Below, piece by piece: positions 21,872-34,140 of a stretch of DNA of 64,000 nucleotides. Origin of the DNA: Fistulifera solaris (Eukaryota > Bacillariophyta > Bacillariophyceae > Naviculales > Stauroneidaceae); the NCBI GenBank assembly GCA_030295235.1, contig AP026126.1:1488001-1552000 (forward strand), written 5' to 3'. The translations under genes and the position numbers were made by a program. The notes under the pieces are model-generated. The model was not told the origin of the DNA, searched no databases, and saw only the letters and a list, made by a program, of their open reading frames with translations. The first letter of the stretch is position 1; each line of letters starts with the position of its first letter.

Positions 21872-22957
21872 TTATGTTTCTAGAACAAGCCCATCATGGG
21901 CGAATCGGATGTTTCCGTGTTCCTGCCTTAGCAGACGATTCATGTCATCGTGAAGCGGAAAGGCGTCACAGTTCATACCAACTAGATATGTCATTTTCCT
22001 GGGGGCAATCTCATGAGACATCACGATAGCCTGCTCCATACTGTAATGGACGGGGTGGTCATGGTCTGGGTTAAGTGCATCGATGATCAACACATCCGTT
22101 GGGGGCAACTTGGAGCAAATGTAGTCCAGAGTCTCCGGAAGCATGCGTGAAATGTCAGATAGATACACCACATTCGTGCGGCCTACAGTGAACGAGAACC
22201 CGTAGGAAATCAAGTCCTCTCCGTGAATGACTGGTAAGGGCGTAACTTTCAATGTACCGATGGTAAAAGGGGAAAACTTTTCAAACACTTTAACTTGGAA
22301 TGACGCTACGTGACGTTCTACTCGTGGCTTGCCCTCATCCGCGATGATAGCTGTTGCTTTTGGCAATAGCCAGGGAAATTGCTCCTGTAGAGCCTCTAAG
22401 CACTCTGATGATAAGAAAAGAGGCATCGCGACCGACCCAAGTCGCTTTTCTCCGTCAAACTTCCAGCGTTGAAAGCCTCGAACGTCATCCAATCCTGCGA
22501 CGGCATCCATGTGCTGGTGGGTCAAAATGATGGCGTCTAACTGCGTAGCACCCACTTCTGGTAACCATCTCAGCGCACCTTCTCGAAACGTTTTTCCAAC
22601 GTCAATAATTACGTTCGTTCCGTCTTCTAACATTATGAGCAGTGATGGATTGTTGCGATAGTTTTTGTTGTATTTTGGGTTCCCTCGAGAAGCTACTTTC
22701 GAAACGTGACAGTACTTTTCCATTGCATCGCGCGTTTCTTTCAAATTCAACGACTCTTGAGCTCGCTCACTGAACAAAAGCGAGCAAGAGGGTCGAGGGC
22801 ATCCCGTACTCGAACCAGTACCGAGGAAAACAATCTTCGATTGAATGTTCTCACCATCGCAACCTGATTTTGACAAATGTTTCCCGCTCAACAAAAAGCA
22901 TCCAGAAGTAGCGATAGCCGAGAAAAGAAAGCGCTCCATGAGTTGATTGCTTATCAT
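21872..22957 (-). CDS. MBL-fold metallo-hydrolase (PhnP-like group)
   Basis: 361 residues, single exon. After a hydrophobic N-terminus comes the beta-lactamase fold: IVFLGTGSSTGCPRPSC, NNPSLLIML...NVIIDVGKTFREG, the metal motif LTHQHMDAVAGLDDVRGFQR, PVIHGEDLISYGFSF, YLSDISRM and VLIIDALNPDHDHPVH. The motif reads H-x-H-x-D-A instead of HxHxDH, which I recall as usual for the eukaryotic branch of the PhnP group, so it does not by itself mean inactivity. PhnP-like enzymes are phosphodiesterases; the substrate here is unknown. The N-terminal helix may be a targeting or anchor sequence. Confidence 0.78.
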   Translation of the reverse strand: MISNQLMERFLFSAIATSGCFLLSGKHLSKSGCDGENIQSKIVFLGTGSSTGCPRPSCSLLFSERAQESLNLKETRDAMEKYCHVSKVASRGNPKYNKNYRNNPSLLIMLEDGTNVIIDVGKTFREGALRWLPEVGATQLDAIILTHQHMDAVAGLDDVRGFQRWKFDGEKRLGSVAMPLFLSSECLEALQEQFPWLLPKATAIIADEGKPRVERHVASFQVKVFEKFSPFTIGTLKVTPLPVIHGEDLISYGFSFTVGRTNVVYLSDISRMLPETLDYICSKLPPTDVLIIDALNPDHDHPVHYSMEQAIVMSHEIAPRKMTYLVGMNCDAFPLHDDMNRLLRQEHGNIRFAHDGLVLET

Positions 22958-23212
22958 TCTTTAGATAATCTGATCCAATGAATATGTTGCAACGCTTTTT
23001 TATGGGCTTGTTTTGGCTCATAATAAATCGTTCCCGTCTCGTGACTGAAATCAAAGCGTAGTACCATTAAAGGCTACGACAGTCTAAGATTTTTCGACTT
23101 CCGCTTAACGATTGTCAATACGTAAACAAACTTCATGGAAAGACTTATACATCATGCAATAATGTCTTAAAATATTGATTTTAGGCCGATGGGTGATCAT
23201 CGACTTTCAAAG

Positions 23213-26200
23213 TTACTTCGAAGCACGACTTTTTTTCTGGAATAGGCGAAAGAAGAGATGAATAATCTGATAAACGGGAAATGCACCTAAGCCAAGGACC
23301 ATGGACACTATCCAGTATTTCAGTTCTAGACCATCATCAGCAACCTTGAAAGCAATGGATCCAAACTCGACAATAAGGGCCTGTAGCACAGCTGTTGTGA
23401 TCCAGATTCCGTAGAAGAGCGGATTGTTAAACAAGCCAGAGAATACGTTGACTAAAGTCGAATAATGGGTGAGAAACAGAAGAGAGAAATATTGACAGTT
23501 TCATCTGGCAGTCGAAAAGCACTTACATTCCCCTTTCAGATTACGGCAGTTGATCTCATTGAAAAGTTGCATCCAAACAAAGGAGTTGAAAATGAGCGTG
23601 TAATGGACCGAGTTGATGTCGTCTTCATAAAGGATGTGGCCAGCTTCCATACCATCAAAAATGTCCGGCCCCTTGAACAACAAAACCATCACAACAATAA
23701 CCTGGTAAGCAGCTTGACCAAGCATGTTGGCAAGCATGTGGTTTGTTATCATGCTATCAGTACGATTGACCGGAGGCTTTTGAAGAAGGGATTCCAAAGG
23801 AGGCTCAGATGCAAGAGCTAAACTGGCCAAGGAATCCATCAGCAAGTTGACCCACAACAACTGAATGGCGGCCAACGGACTGATCTGGTAAGTAAACGCT
23901 CCAACAAGGGCAGTGATGACGGCGGCGATATTCACAGTAAGCTGGAACTGCAAAAACTTCTGAATTGAAGCGTAAACGTTACGCCCCCATTTGGCTGCAG
24001 TGACGATCGACGCAAAATTGTCGTCAATGAGGATAATGTCAGCGGCATCCTTCGCGATCTGAGTACCGGCAATACCCATGGCAAAACCAATGTCCGCACG
24101 TTTCAAAGCAGGCGCGTCGTTGGTTCCGTCTCCCGTCATAGCAACGACCTGACGATCGGGGAAGATGCGGATTCCATCTTCCGCCAGAAGACGCTTGCAA
24201 ACCTCCTTATCGGCAAACAGGTTTGATTGGTTCAAACCGTGCGCCAGCGTAAGCTTGTCGTCTGGAGAACTGCGGGCCAGAACACGAAGATGCGGCCAGA
24301 TCTTGTCAAACTCGGCCTGGTCAAACTCCGATGTGCCGTCCTTTGAAACCCGATAGACCTTGCTTCGGAAGTCCTTTCCTTCCATCAAAATGTTCTCTTT
24401 CAGGTTGTCGGCAACACGTTCCGTCGTTCCCTCCATGAAATGGAAGTCGCGGAGAATTCCGGCCTGGTACGCGATGCTCACGGCCGTGTTCGGACTGTCA
24501 CCTGTAACCAGACGGACGTCAATACCGGCGGTGTAGCACTTCTCAATGGCTCCAGGAACTTCGGGACGCAAAGGATCTTCAATACCGACGAGGGCAAGGA
24601 GTGTTAGCTCTGTCTCCCCCTCAAAGGCGGGAGAACCATCCGAGTTCGTGAGAGTTGCACTTGGAGCATCGAGGTCGAATCCTGTCGGCAAGTCACGGTA
24701 AGCCAGAGCCAAGCACCTCATACCGCGGCGTGCATAACCCAAAGCCACATCTTGCATGATCTGGGAATCTGCTGTCGACATGTCAGAATCTTCTCCCTGT
24801 GTTCCGACAAACTTTGTGCATCGAGCCAAAATGACTTCGGCGGCACCTTTGCTGTACAAGCGATAACGGCCTCCCCTCCAAAGGCACGGCCCAGCTCATC
24901 ATTTTACGAGCAGAAGAGAAGCCGTATTGTTTTCCCTGAGACAAGAATTCTCCAAGTTTGCCCTTATCTGATCGTCCCTTTGTGGTGTCGCGAATATTTT
25001 CAACGCTCTGTCCAAGCTCATGGACTACGTGAAGAAGCGCCAACTCTGTGGGGTTACCAGATGAGCTCAATTCTTTCCCATTATTGTCAAAGTAAAGAAC
25101 TGTCTCGTTCATTGAGTTAATGGAAATGCACTGACAGATCAAATCGAGGACTGGCTTGCCAAGTCCGCCTTGATGCGACATGACGTAGCTACCAAGAGTG
25201 ACGGCAGGATCGTCGACGGCGTAGTTCACTTTTCCGGAATAAAGCGCACGGGCTGTCATCTTGTTTGCCGTCAGAGTACCTTTTACGATATATTAGTGAG
25301 CTCAAATAAGAAACATGATCAAAAGATATATATTTGCGGTGTTGAGCGTGATCTCGTACCTGTCTTATCCGTGCAAATCGTGGTAGCGCATCCCATAGTC
25401 TCGCAAGCTTCAAGATGCTTCACAAGGTTTTGTTCGCTCATCATTTTATTAGAACTAAAGGCAAGAGAGAGCGTCACGGCAAGAGGTAGACCCTCTGGAA
25501 CTGCCACAGCCAACACAGTGATGGCAGTAACAAGATAATCCACAAGATTGCTCACACTATCCCCTTCAACACCCAGTCCAATAATACAGCTGACAATGAA
25601 AGCAATAGAAGCTGCGAACGTTCCACCAAGACCAATTTTCTTTGCTATGTCATCCAACTTGACATAAAGTGGCGAGTTCTCGCCCTCTCCGCCGAGTTCA
25701 TCCTCGTGGTCACCAGTTTCGTAAACACGGGCTTTGATCTTTCCAGAAACAGAGTTCACACCAACGGCAATAACCACCATCTTGCCAGATCCTTGAGCAG
25801 CGTTGGTGCCGCTCAGGATGACATCACCAGGTTGCTTGCTGATCAAGTGCGATTCTCCCGTCAAGCTGCTCTCGTTCATCTTCAAGTCGCTCGCAGGGCC
25901 AAGCAGGACGCAATCCGCGGGAATCGACGCCAAGTTGTGACTGTTCACCGATAGAATATCACCGACGACAATGTCATCGTCCGTGACCGAAATCTGCTTC
26001 CCATCACGAATGACAGACTTGGTATTGCTCTCATGCAAGCTCTTCGAGAGACGGATGAAAGCAAACTGCTTGGCGTAGTCGATACCCGCAGTGACCAAAA
26101 TTACAATGCACACCGAAAAGAGAATGGCAGCACCTTCGATCCAGCAGGTGTTGCAGGGTCCTTCGTGCGTTGTGGCTTCAACGACAATACTAATGGTACC

Positions 26201-26830
26201 GAGCACCATCAACATGCATAGAACAAAATCGTGCGATGCCTCCCAGCACAACTGCAAAAAGCTTGTAAGCTTCTTCTCGGACAAAGCGTTTGTTCCGAAT
26301 ACTTCACGTCGGATCTCGACTTCACGGGGGTCGATACCGGACTCGGGGCTAGAGCGAAGCAGAACGGAAGTCAAAACATTCGCCGCCATATCCATCTCTT
26401 TATGTCCTCCGGCCTCGTCATCATGTCCTTCTCCCTTTTCTCCAAGCTGACGAATCTTCGCAACCAGCTGTTCGACGTCGCGAAGAAGCTTTTGTTGTGG
26501 AGACACTTTCTCAGGGTCTTCGTAGCTTGCTTTAGTGTCCTTGCCGTCATCTCCAGCGTACGTCTTCACTCCCTTTTCGAGGAGTTTCGCCAAAGCTTCA
26601 GGTGTTCTATCGTTGCTGAGGATGCCCAACTCGGAAGCCGTGACAGGATAAGGAGCTGTGATGTCGCCAAGCTGTGTTCCGATAGAAGATGCGATCGATG
26701 CTTCGACTGCGGCTTCTAGACCTCCAAAACGAGACCCCGGGTCCCTGTTCCCGGTGCTTCGCAAACTACCCGTCACTTCGGCTTCATCCTTTGCGGCGGT
26801 CTCCGTAGCGCTACGATTATCGTTTTCCAT
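23213..26830 (-). CDS. Plasma-membrane-type Ca2+-ATPase (P-type IIB), copy A
   Basis: Three exons: 25360-26830, 23527-25279, 23213-23451; introns of 80 and 75 nt. The product is 1153 residues once one C is removed from the run at 24873-24876. Landmarks: LTGES in the actuator domain, PEGLPLAVTLSLAFS in M4, phosphorylation site CDKTGTLT rebuilt across the first intron (seen here as ICTDKTG/TLTANK), MTGDGTNDAPALKRADIGFA, and QLLWVNLLMDSLASLAL in M6. This is the PMCA/ACA type, which exports Ca2+ from the cytosol. The long N-terminus before M1 might hold the autoinhibitory region. It is a tandem duplicate of the gene at 29420-32961, with several near-identical stretches. Confidence 0.92.
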
Positions 26831-27932
26831 TGTCTTGGCTTTGCTCTAACGGTCTTATGGTAACCTTACAGATTTTCTCTGTTCGTCCGAGCCGCACCAA
26901 TGAATGAAAAAAGGTTTTTAATTGCTTTGTAGGCTTGAGTAATTCCCAACGAAGTCTTTCACACTCCATCCATTTCGTTTTCCGGATCGAAAGGATGACT
27001 TTCCTGGGACTTCTCAAAGACCTCTTAGAGGCTAGTAGCCAATACAGTCATTCCAAAAGGTCCCAGCTTTTGGAAAGTCAACGGACAATGTGACGTCGGA
27101 CTTGATGTGAAAGTGTATTGATGAAAATAGACATTCCGCTTGACTACTTTTTCTTGAACAGTGAATTCGAATTTCGAAAAATACACTCCGCGCCTCCGAG
27201 CTACGAGCTCCAGGAAAACCTAGTAGCAAGAGAGGAATCTGCTAGATTCACGCCGATTATTACATTCTATTTCATTGCGAAACCAGTTTATTGTAAGAAT
27301 TTATAAAGTCTGGCTTATTTCGAGTTAACGCTCTAGAGAGCGAAGTGCCATTGCACCGTATTTGCCTTGACAGCAAGGCAGCGAGCAGCGAAATCTAGGC
27401 CTACAAGTACCAGCTAATGAAGAGCGACTTCATGGACACGGAGCCGAAACATGAAAAATGTAAGACGATATCTTACCAGGTAGAGTACGTAACTCAGACT
27501 TCTCCATAGTACAGGAGTGATGACTGCAAAGGTGGTTTAGCTAAGTTTTACGGTTTGAAGATCTTGGATGATATACTTGGTGAGTCTTCTTGGTGTTCCT
27601 TTATGTGTAATCTTTGTTGGCTTTTGTGAACCACACTAGCAATCTGGGCCTCCTAACAAATGGTACAGTACGATGTACGATCTATGGTCTCTGCACATTA
27701 GGTCAAGAAGATTATTCGCCATCCTAAAGGCAGCTTGCTTCGTCTTCCACGACACAGTGTGCTTTACACGGATAATTCCAAATGATTCATGGTTGCAGAA
27801 ACTAAAAACAAAGAGTCTTCAACGAATTTTAGATGTACATTGACCTCTTTTAAGGAAATCTTTGAGGCAGAACTTGATTTCATAGAGAACAGATAGGTTT
27901 GATTGCTTGTCGCGTCGAGATATAGGTACAGC
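26831..27932. other. Intergenic region with CRE-like site
   Basis: The left part is the promoter of Ca2+-ATPase copy A and contains TGACGTCG at 27091-27098, close to the CO2/cAMP-responsive element known in diatom promoters. A TACCAGGTA nonamer lies at 27474-27482. No gene is supported in the remainder. Confidence 0.5.
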
Positions 27933-28589
27933 TCAGTTGTTTGAAGCCGGTGCAACCAATTGATAATGAGTTGTTATCATTCCGCTTGGAAATGTTTTTG
28001 TTTTGACATGCTTCAGCTTTACAGCGTGGTCCAGCTTTCCGAATAAAGATATTCCTTCACCGAGAAGCACAGGAACTCGTGTAACAATCAATTCCTGGAC
28101 CATTCCGGTCCGTAGAAAGCTCTGCACAGTTGTTCCTCCGTCGACGTATACATGAGTCCGCCCCTGAGCTTTTAAGTCATCCATGAGTGCAGTAAGTGGT
28201 TTCGAAGAGCACGAGACTACGTCTTTGCAATAATCAGGAACCTTCACAGCGTCCGGAGTCCTCGTCCAGACAACAAGTGGTGTCTTTCCGTAAGGATACA
28301 TTTCTTCTCCAAAAGATACGACTTTATCGAATGTGTTGCGACCCATTACAATCACATCTATCGAAGCCATAAAGTCAGTAAAGGCTGATCCACTTTCCTC
28401 GTCATCTTGAAAATCGTCAAGGAAATCAACGCCGCCATCACGCGATGCGATGTAGCCATCCACTGTAACAGCAATAAAAACAGATCCTTTCATCGTTGAA
28501 ATGGTAGCTTGAAGTAAAATCGAATTTTGGGAACGCAAATTGGATCCGAATTGTACGACAAATGAAAGAAATGAGAGGAGGTTGATCAT
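27933..28589 (-). CDS. RibD C-terminal/DHFR-like reductase
   Basis: 218 residues from the ATG at 28589. The core is the RibD_C/dihydrofolate-reductase fold: MKGSVFIAVTVDGYIASRDG, DFMASIDVIVMGRNTFDKV, PLVVWTRTP, THVYVDGGTTVQSFLRTGMV, and ELIVTRVPVLLGEGISLFG. Proteins of this group (YwjB/YyaP-like) are NADPH-dependent reductases of uncertain substrate, related to the riboflavin-pathway reductase. A hydrophobic N-terminus (MINLLSFLSFVVQFGSN) could be a signal; starting at the internal ATG at 28493 would give a purely cytosolic domain. It sits between the two Ca2+-ATPase copies on the same strand and was not duplicated with them. Confidence 0.8.
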   Translation of the reverse strand: MINLLSFLSFVVQFGSNLRSQNSILLQATISTMKGSVFIAVTVDGYIASRDGGVDFLDDFQDDEESGSAFTDFMASIDVIVMGRNTFDKVVSFGEEMYPYGKTPLVVWTRTPDAVKVPDYCKDVVSCSSKPLTALMDDLKAQGRTHVYVDGGTTVQSFLRTGMVQELIVTRVPVLLGEGISLFGKLDHAVKLKHVKTKTFPSGMITTHYQLVAPASNN

Positions 28590-29419
28590 TACCAATCTTG
28601 CCAAGCTTTTCCATGCAAAACAGCGACTATTACAAGCTTGTTGTGCCTGGAAAAGGTCCTATCCCCTGGGGCGCGTTTCTTGTTTCCTTTTTTTCGTGAG
28701 TATTCGAGTCTTTACAACAGCCGCCTGCGTCCGCCCGTAAAGAAAACGCGTGTCGACGGCAAGTTAGCACGTCTAAAAAATTCCAGTCAGTGCGTAAAAT
28801 CCTTTAGATAGGCCTGAAGTTGATTCACCTTATTACCCAGTTCAGGAGTTCGCCTATCATCTTATTGTTTACGTTGTGAAGGCGACGAAGAAGTCATGTC
28901 ATGTCGTGGAAAATGGGGATCTTTGTGGGCGGACGAGCGATGTACAGACTGCGTCGAGTGTTTTTCGTTTTTCGTCCGCACGACGCACGACGCACGCCAC
29001 GATGCACGATGCACCGGGAAATGGGTGTGACTCACACGATCTACAAGTACCCACCTTACTTGTACATGGTTCGTGACAACGATTACACATGCATCTAATG
29101 AAAACTAACTGATATCTACGGTGCAAAAGTTGCTCATGTACAGTCATCTCGTGGAAAGACTTTCGTAGCGGGCGTTTTCCAGGCCTGTCATGTGAATGCC
29201 TTGTGGATGATGATTCGTATGGATCCAATTGCTGCGATCACGGAGCACTCTGTAAAATACCAGCTCCTTTCCAAATGGACGACACCATATTTGGAAAAGC
29301 TGGAGGCTATGTCATATCTGACAAGATAATTGCCAATGAAAACAATATACTGAATAATAGAAAACTACTGCCCTCATGAATACTATTCCGAAGTCAGCAC
29401 GGTTGTTTCACTTCGATTA
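28590..29419. other. Intergenic region between reductase and Ca2+-ATPase copy B
   Basis: 830 nt with no supported gene. A short tandem of ACGACGC/ACGATGC units lies at about 28978-29013. Short open frames on both strands here lack recognisable domains. Confidence 0.45.
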
Positions 29420-32400
29420 CTAATCCTTGTTGAGGAACATTCCATAAACAATACGGATGATCTGGTACACTGGGAATGCACCTAGTCCGAGAACCATAGA
29501 CACAATCCAATACTTGAGCTCAAGACCCTCATCAGCAACCTTGAACGCAAGTGAACCATACTCAACGATGAGCGCTTGGAGGACAGCTGTTGTGATCCAG
29601 ATACCGTAGAAGAGGGGATTGTTGAACATTCCAGAGAATACATTTACTAAGATCGCGTCGGGTGAGAAACCGAATAAGACTTCAGGTAAAAGACAGACGT
29701 ACAAAAGCACTTACTTTCTCCCTTCAGCACACGGCAATTGATTTCATTGAAAAGTTGCATCCAAACGAAAGAATTGAAGATAAGCGTGTAATGGACTGAG
29801 TTAATGTCGTCTTCATAAAGAATGTGGCCAGCTTCCATACCATCAAAAATGTCCGGCCCCTTGAACAACAAAACCAAGATGACCACGACCTGGTAAGCAG
29901 ACTGGCCGAACATGTTCGCACACATGCGCTTCGTGATCATACTATCAGTGCGGTTGACAGGAGGCCTCTTCAGAAGCGCTTCAATGGGAGGTTCGGAAGC
30001 AAGCGCCAAACTAGCCAACGAATCCATCAGCAAGTTGACCCACAACAACTGAATCGCGGCCAACGGACTGAGCTGATAGGTGAACGCACCCACAAGGGCG
30101 GTACAAACAGCGCTGATGTTCACGGTGAGCTGAAACTGCAAAAACTTTTGAATTGAAGCGTAGATGTTACGCCCCCATTTGGCTGCAGTGACGATCGACG
30201 CAAAATTGTCGTCAATGAGGATAATGTCAGCGGCATCCTTCGCGATCTGAGTACCGGCAATACCCATGGCAAAACCAATGTCCGCACGTTTCAAAGCAGG
30301 CGCGTCGTTGGTTCCGTCTCCCGTCATAGCAACGACCTGACGATCGGGGAAGATGCGGATTCCATCTTCCGCCAGAAGACGCTTGCAAACCTCCTTATCG
30401 GCAAACAAGTTTGATTGGTTCAAACCGTGCGCCAGCGTAAGCTTGTCGTCTGGAGAACTGCGAGCCAGAACACGAAGGTGCGGCCAGATCTTGTCAAACT
30501 CGGCCTGGTCGAACTCCGATGTGCCGTCCTTTGAAACCCGATAGACCTTGCTTCGGAAGTCCTTTCCTTCCATCAAAATGTTCTCTTTCAGGTTGTCGGC
30601 AACACGTTCCGTCGTTCCCTCCATGAAATGGAAGTCGCGGAGAATTCCGGCCTGGTACGCGATGCTCACGGCCGTGTTCGGACTGTCACCTGTAACCAGA
30701 CGGACGTCAATACCGGCGGTGTAGCACTTCTCAATGGCTCCAGGAACTTCGGGACGCAAAGGATCTTCAATACCGACGAGGGCAAGGAGTGTTAGCTCTG
30801 TCTCCCCCCTCAAAGGCGGGAGAACCATCCGAGTTCGTGAGAGTTGCACTTGGAGCATCGAGGTCGAATCCTGTCGGCAAGTCACGGTAAGCCAGAGCCA
30901 AGCACCTCATACCGCGGCGTGCATAACCCAAAGCCACATCTTGCATGATCTGGGAATCTGCTGTCGACATGTCAGAATCTTCTCCCTGTGTTCCGACAAA
31001 CTTTGTGCATCGAGCCAAAATGACTTCGGCGGCACCTTTGCTGTACAAGCGATAACGGCCTCCCTCCAAAGGCACGGCCCAGCTCATCATTTTACGAGCA
31101 GAAGAGAAGCCGTATTGTTTTCCCTGAGACAAGAATTCTCCAAGTTTGCCCTTATCTGATCGCCCCTTTGTGGTGTCACGAATATTTTCAACGCTCTGTC
31201 CTAGCTGATGCACAACATGAAGGAGAGCCAATTCGGTGGGGTTACCAGATGAGCTCTCTTCTTTTCCATTCTTGTCAAAATACAAGACCGTCTCGTTCAT
31301 TGAGTTGATTGAAATGCACTGGCAAAGCAAGTCGATGACTGGCTTGCCAAGACCGCCTTGATGTGTCATGACATAACTGCCAAGGGTGACAGCAGGATCA
31401 TCGACCGAGTAGTTCACTTTTCCGGAATAAAGTGCACGGGCTGTCATCTTGTTTGCCGTAAGAGTACCTGTTACGAATGAGAAGAGAATGTGCATGAGAC
31501 ATGACGTGGCGGGGCACTTTGATTTGTGAGGTGCCGATGCTACTAACCTGTCTTGTCCGTGCAAATTGTGGTAGCGCATCCCATGGTCTCGCATGCTTCG
31601 AGGTGCTTTACAAGATTTTGCTCTTTCATCATCTTGTTCGAACTGTAGGCGAGAGCAAGCGTGACAGCAAGAGGTAGACCCTCCGGAACCGAAACTGCTA
31701 GCACAGTAATCGCAGTCACCAAGTAGTCAACAAGGTTGCTCACACTCTCTCCTTCGATACCAAGCCCAACGATACAGCTGGCAATGAACGCAACGGAAGC
31801 TGCGCATGTACCACAAAGACCGATTCTCTTCGCCAGAGCGTCCAACTTCACGTAGAGTGGGGAGTTCTCGCCCTCTCCACCAAGTTCATCTTGGTTATCT
31901 CCGGTTTCGTAAACGCGAGCTTTGATCTTTCCAGAAACAGAGTTCACACCAACGGCAATAACCACCATCTTGCCGGAGCCTTGAACTGCATTGGTTCCGC
32001 TCAGGATGACATCACCAGGTTGCTTGCTGATCAAGTGCGATTCTCCCGTCAAACTGCTCTCGTTCATCTTCAAGTCGCTCGCAGGGCCAAGCAGGACACA
32101 ATCAGCAGGAATCGAAGCCAAGTTGTGGCTATTCACTGACAGAATGTCACCAACGACGATGTCATCATCAGTAACCGAAATCTGCTTGCCATCGCGAATC
32201 ACAGACTTGGTATTGCTCTCATGCAAGCTCTTCGAGAGACGGATGAAAGCAAACTGCTTGGCGTAGTCGATACCCGCAGTGACCAAAATTACAATGCACA
32301 CCGAAAAGAGAATGGCAGCACCTTCGATCCAGCAGGTGTTGCAGGGTCCTTCGTGCGTTGTGGCTTCAACGACAATACTAATGGTACCGAGCACTATCAA

Positions 32401-32961
32401 CATGACCAGGACGAAATCTTGAGAAGCTTCCCAGCACAACTGTAAGAAACTGGTAAGCTTCTTTTCAGACAAAGCGTTTGTTCCGAATACTTCACGTCGG
32501 ATCTCGACTTCGCGGGGGTCGATACCGGACTCGGGGCTAGAGCGAAGCAGAACGGAAGTCAAAACATTCGCCGCCATATCCATCTCTTTATGTCCTCCGG
32601 CCTCATCTTCATACCCTTCTCCCTTTTCGTCAATGTGACGAATTTTTGCGACTAGCTTTTCGACATCGCGGAGAAGCTTTTGCTGTGGGGAAGGTTTTTC
32701 GGGGTCTCCGTGGTCTCCCGCAAACGTCTTCACTCCCTTTTCAAGGAGTTTCGCCAGAGCTTCAGGTGTTCTATCGTTGCTGAGGATACCCAACTCAGTG
32801 GCCGTGACGGGATAAGGAGCTGTGATGTCTCCGAGATGCTTGCCGATCGAGCTCGCAATTGAAATTTCAACTGCAGCCTCCAATCCACCAAAACGCGATC
32901 CTGCCGCACCGACCGCATTAGTTTGCTCCGAAGAGCTTACTTTTCCGTTTTCAGTTGTCAT
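29420..32961 (-). CDS. Plasma-membrane-type Ca2+-ATPase (P-type IIB), copy B
   Basis: Three exons: 31548-32961, 29715-31467, 29420-29646; introns of 80 and 68 nt at the same two positions as in copy A but with unrelated sequence. The product is 1130 residues after removal of one C from the six at 30804-30809 (copy A has five there). Motifs are those of copy A. The N-terminal 40 residues and C-terminal tail differ, and the tail is shorter (YQIIRIVYGMFLNKD against the longer RLFQKKSRASK end), so regulation may differ. Its promoter holds a perfect TGACGTCA at 33102-33109. The order B then A on the minus strand, with matching introns, shows tandem duplication. Confidence 0.92.
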
Positions 32962-33101
32962 TGATTGCGCTTTGACAGCGAATTTTTGATCAAATGCCGT
33001 CCCTAAAGACTTCGTGACGAATGAATGACGACAAATAAATGGAAGAGACGATTCAATTTGTCACGTCGCGCAAAATCATCGAAGACATCAGAGTGCGAGT
33101 C

Positions 33102-33109
33102 TGACGTCA
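33102..33109. promoter_or_regulatory. Perfect CRE (TGACGTCA) upstream of Ca2+-ATPase copy B
   Basis: The palindrome TGACGTCA lies 141 nt upstream of the start codon. TGACGT/ACGTCA elements are known to mediate CO2/cAMP repression of carbonic anhydrase genes in Phaeodactylum. Copy A has TGACGTCG 261 nt upstream of its start. Function here is inferred only. Confidence 0.5.
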
Positions 33110-34140
33110 GCTGTGATATGACAAGTTCAGGGACCTTAAAAAACTCTGATGTCACTTTATTCTTTCATGTAGGAGACTCCGTTTTCAAAAGTCCCCGCTT
33201 TTCATTGCCTAAAAATTTGACGGGATCCGTTGATCGTTTGTTCTCGCTCGTTCGCCATTTTCTTCGGAAGTTGATAAGCCCTTGGTTTTTCATTCGGTAC
33301 TGATTCACTATCAAACCTCTTCGGAGTGGCACTTTTGATCGTGGAACACTTTGTATTCAATAGTCAATGGAAGTTGAATCAAGACTAAGAGGTCCACTTT
33401 CAGTACTTCATCTGACTGACGCATACGTGGTATCATTCACAATGAACGGATGAACGATGATGAACTGTGCAAAAGGCAAAAAGCAAAAAAAATAATGCTA
33501 AACGTAACTACTAACCCTATAGGAAACTTTTTTTTTGAAATATGAATCGTACCAGGGTATGGTACCCTACCAAAGTTTACCACTGTGGTTCGACTACACA
33601 AATAGATGTCCGTCCGCGAGCTATTGTTCCAACTTGTTGACCCACCAAAAGACGCATTTTTCTCCGTATTTTTGTCGGAAATGTGATGAACATCCCCAAG
33701 TTTCCCTTTTTGTTACCAAGTAAGATCGTAAGCGTAAAGTTGTAAAAACGTCTTAGACTAATTGTAGGTAAAGGGCGAGCAGCAAGGTGTTCAAAAGAGG
33801 AAACCCCAAAGGGAAGAAAAACCTCTCTGGCGTGGCGAGGAAGCCGTGTCGTACCATGACAGATACGACCACAAGTCCCCAGAGCAAAGGTTTTAGCTTT
33901 AGTAAATAGAACGCAGCTTTAGTACATTTACTTTCACACAAGGAATAAATGGGAAAGTCTTCTCATTCATTCCTCATTTAGCACTGTATCCATTCTAAGT
34001 ATCTCCCTAAAAAGAAATCTCCACCACAATGATTCAAACGTTAAGAACTAGAATGTATTAGAGTTAATTGAGTCACAGCGATAGTCAACGGGCGAGCCAC
34101 ACAGAGGTTTAAGAGAAGCAGGCTCCATGAAAGAGGCAAT
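33110..34140. other. Intergenic region
   Basis: About 1 kb between Ca2+-ATPase copy B and the aldolase 3' end. Apart from the promoter part and AT-rich tracts I see nothing that supports a gene. Confidence 0.45.

Noticed and set aside
23213-32961. Both Ca2+-ATPases as pseudogenes
   Set aside because: Only one extra C each, with strong coding conservation before and after and intact splice sites.
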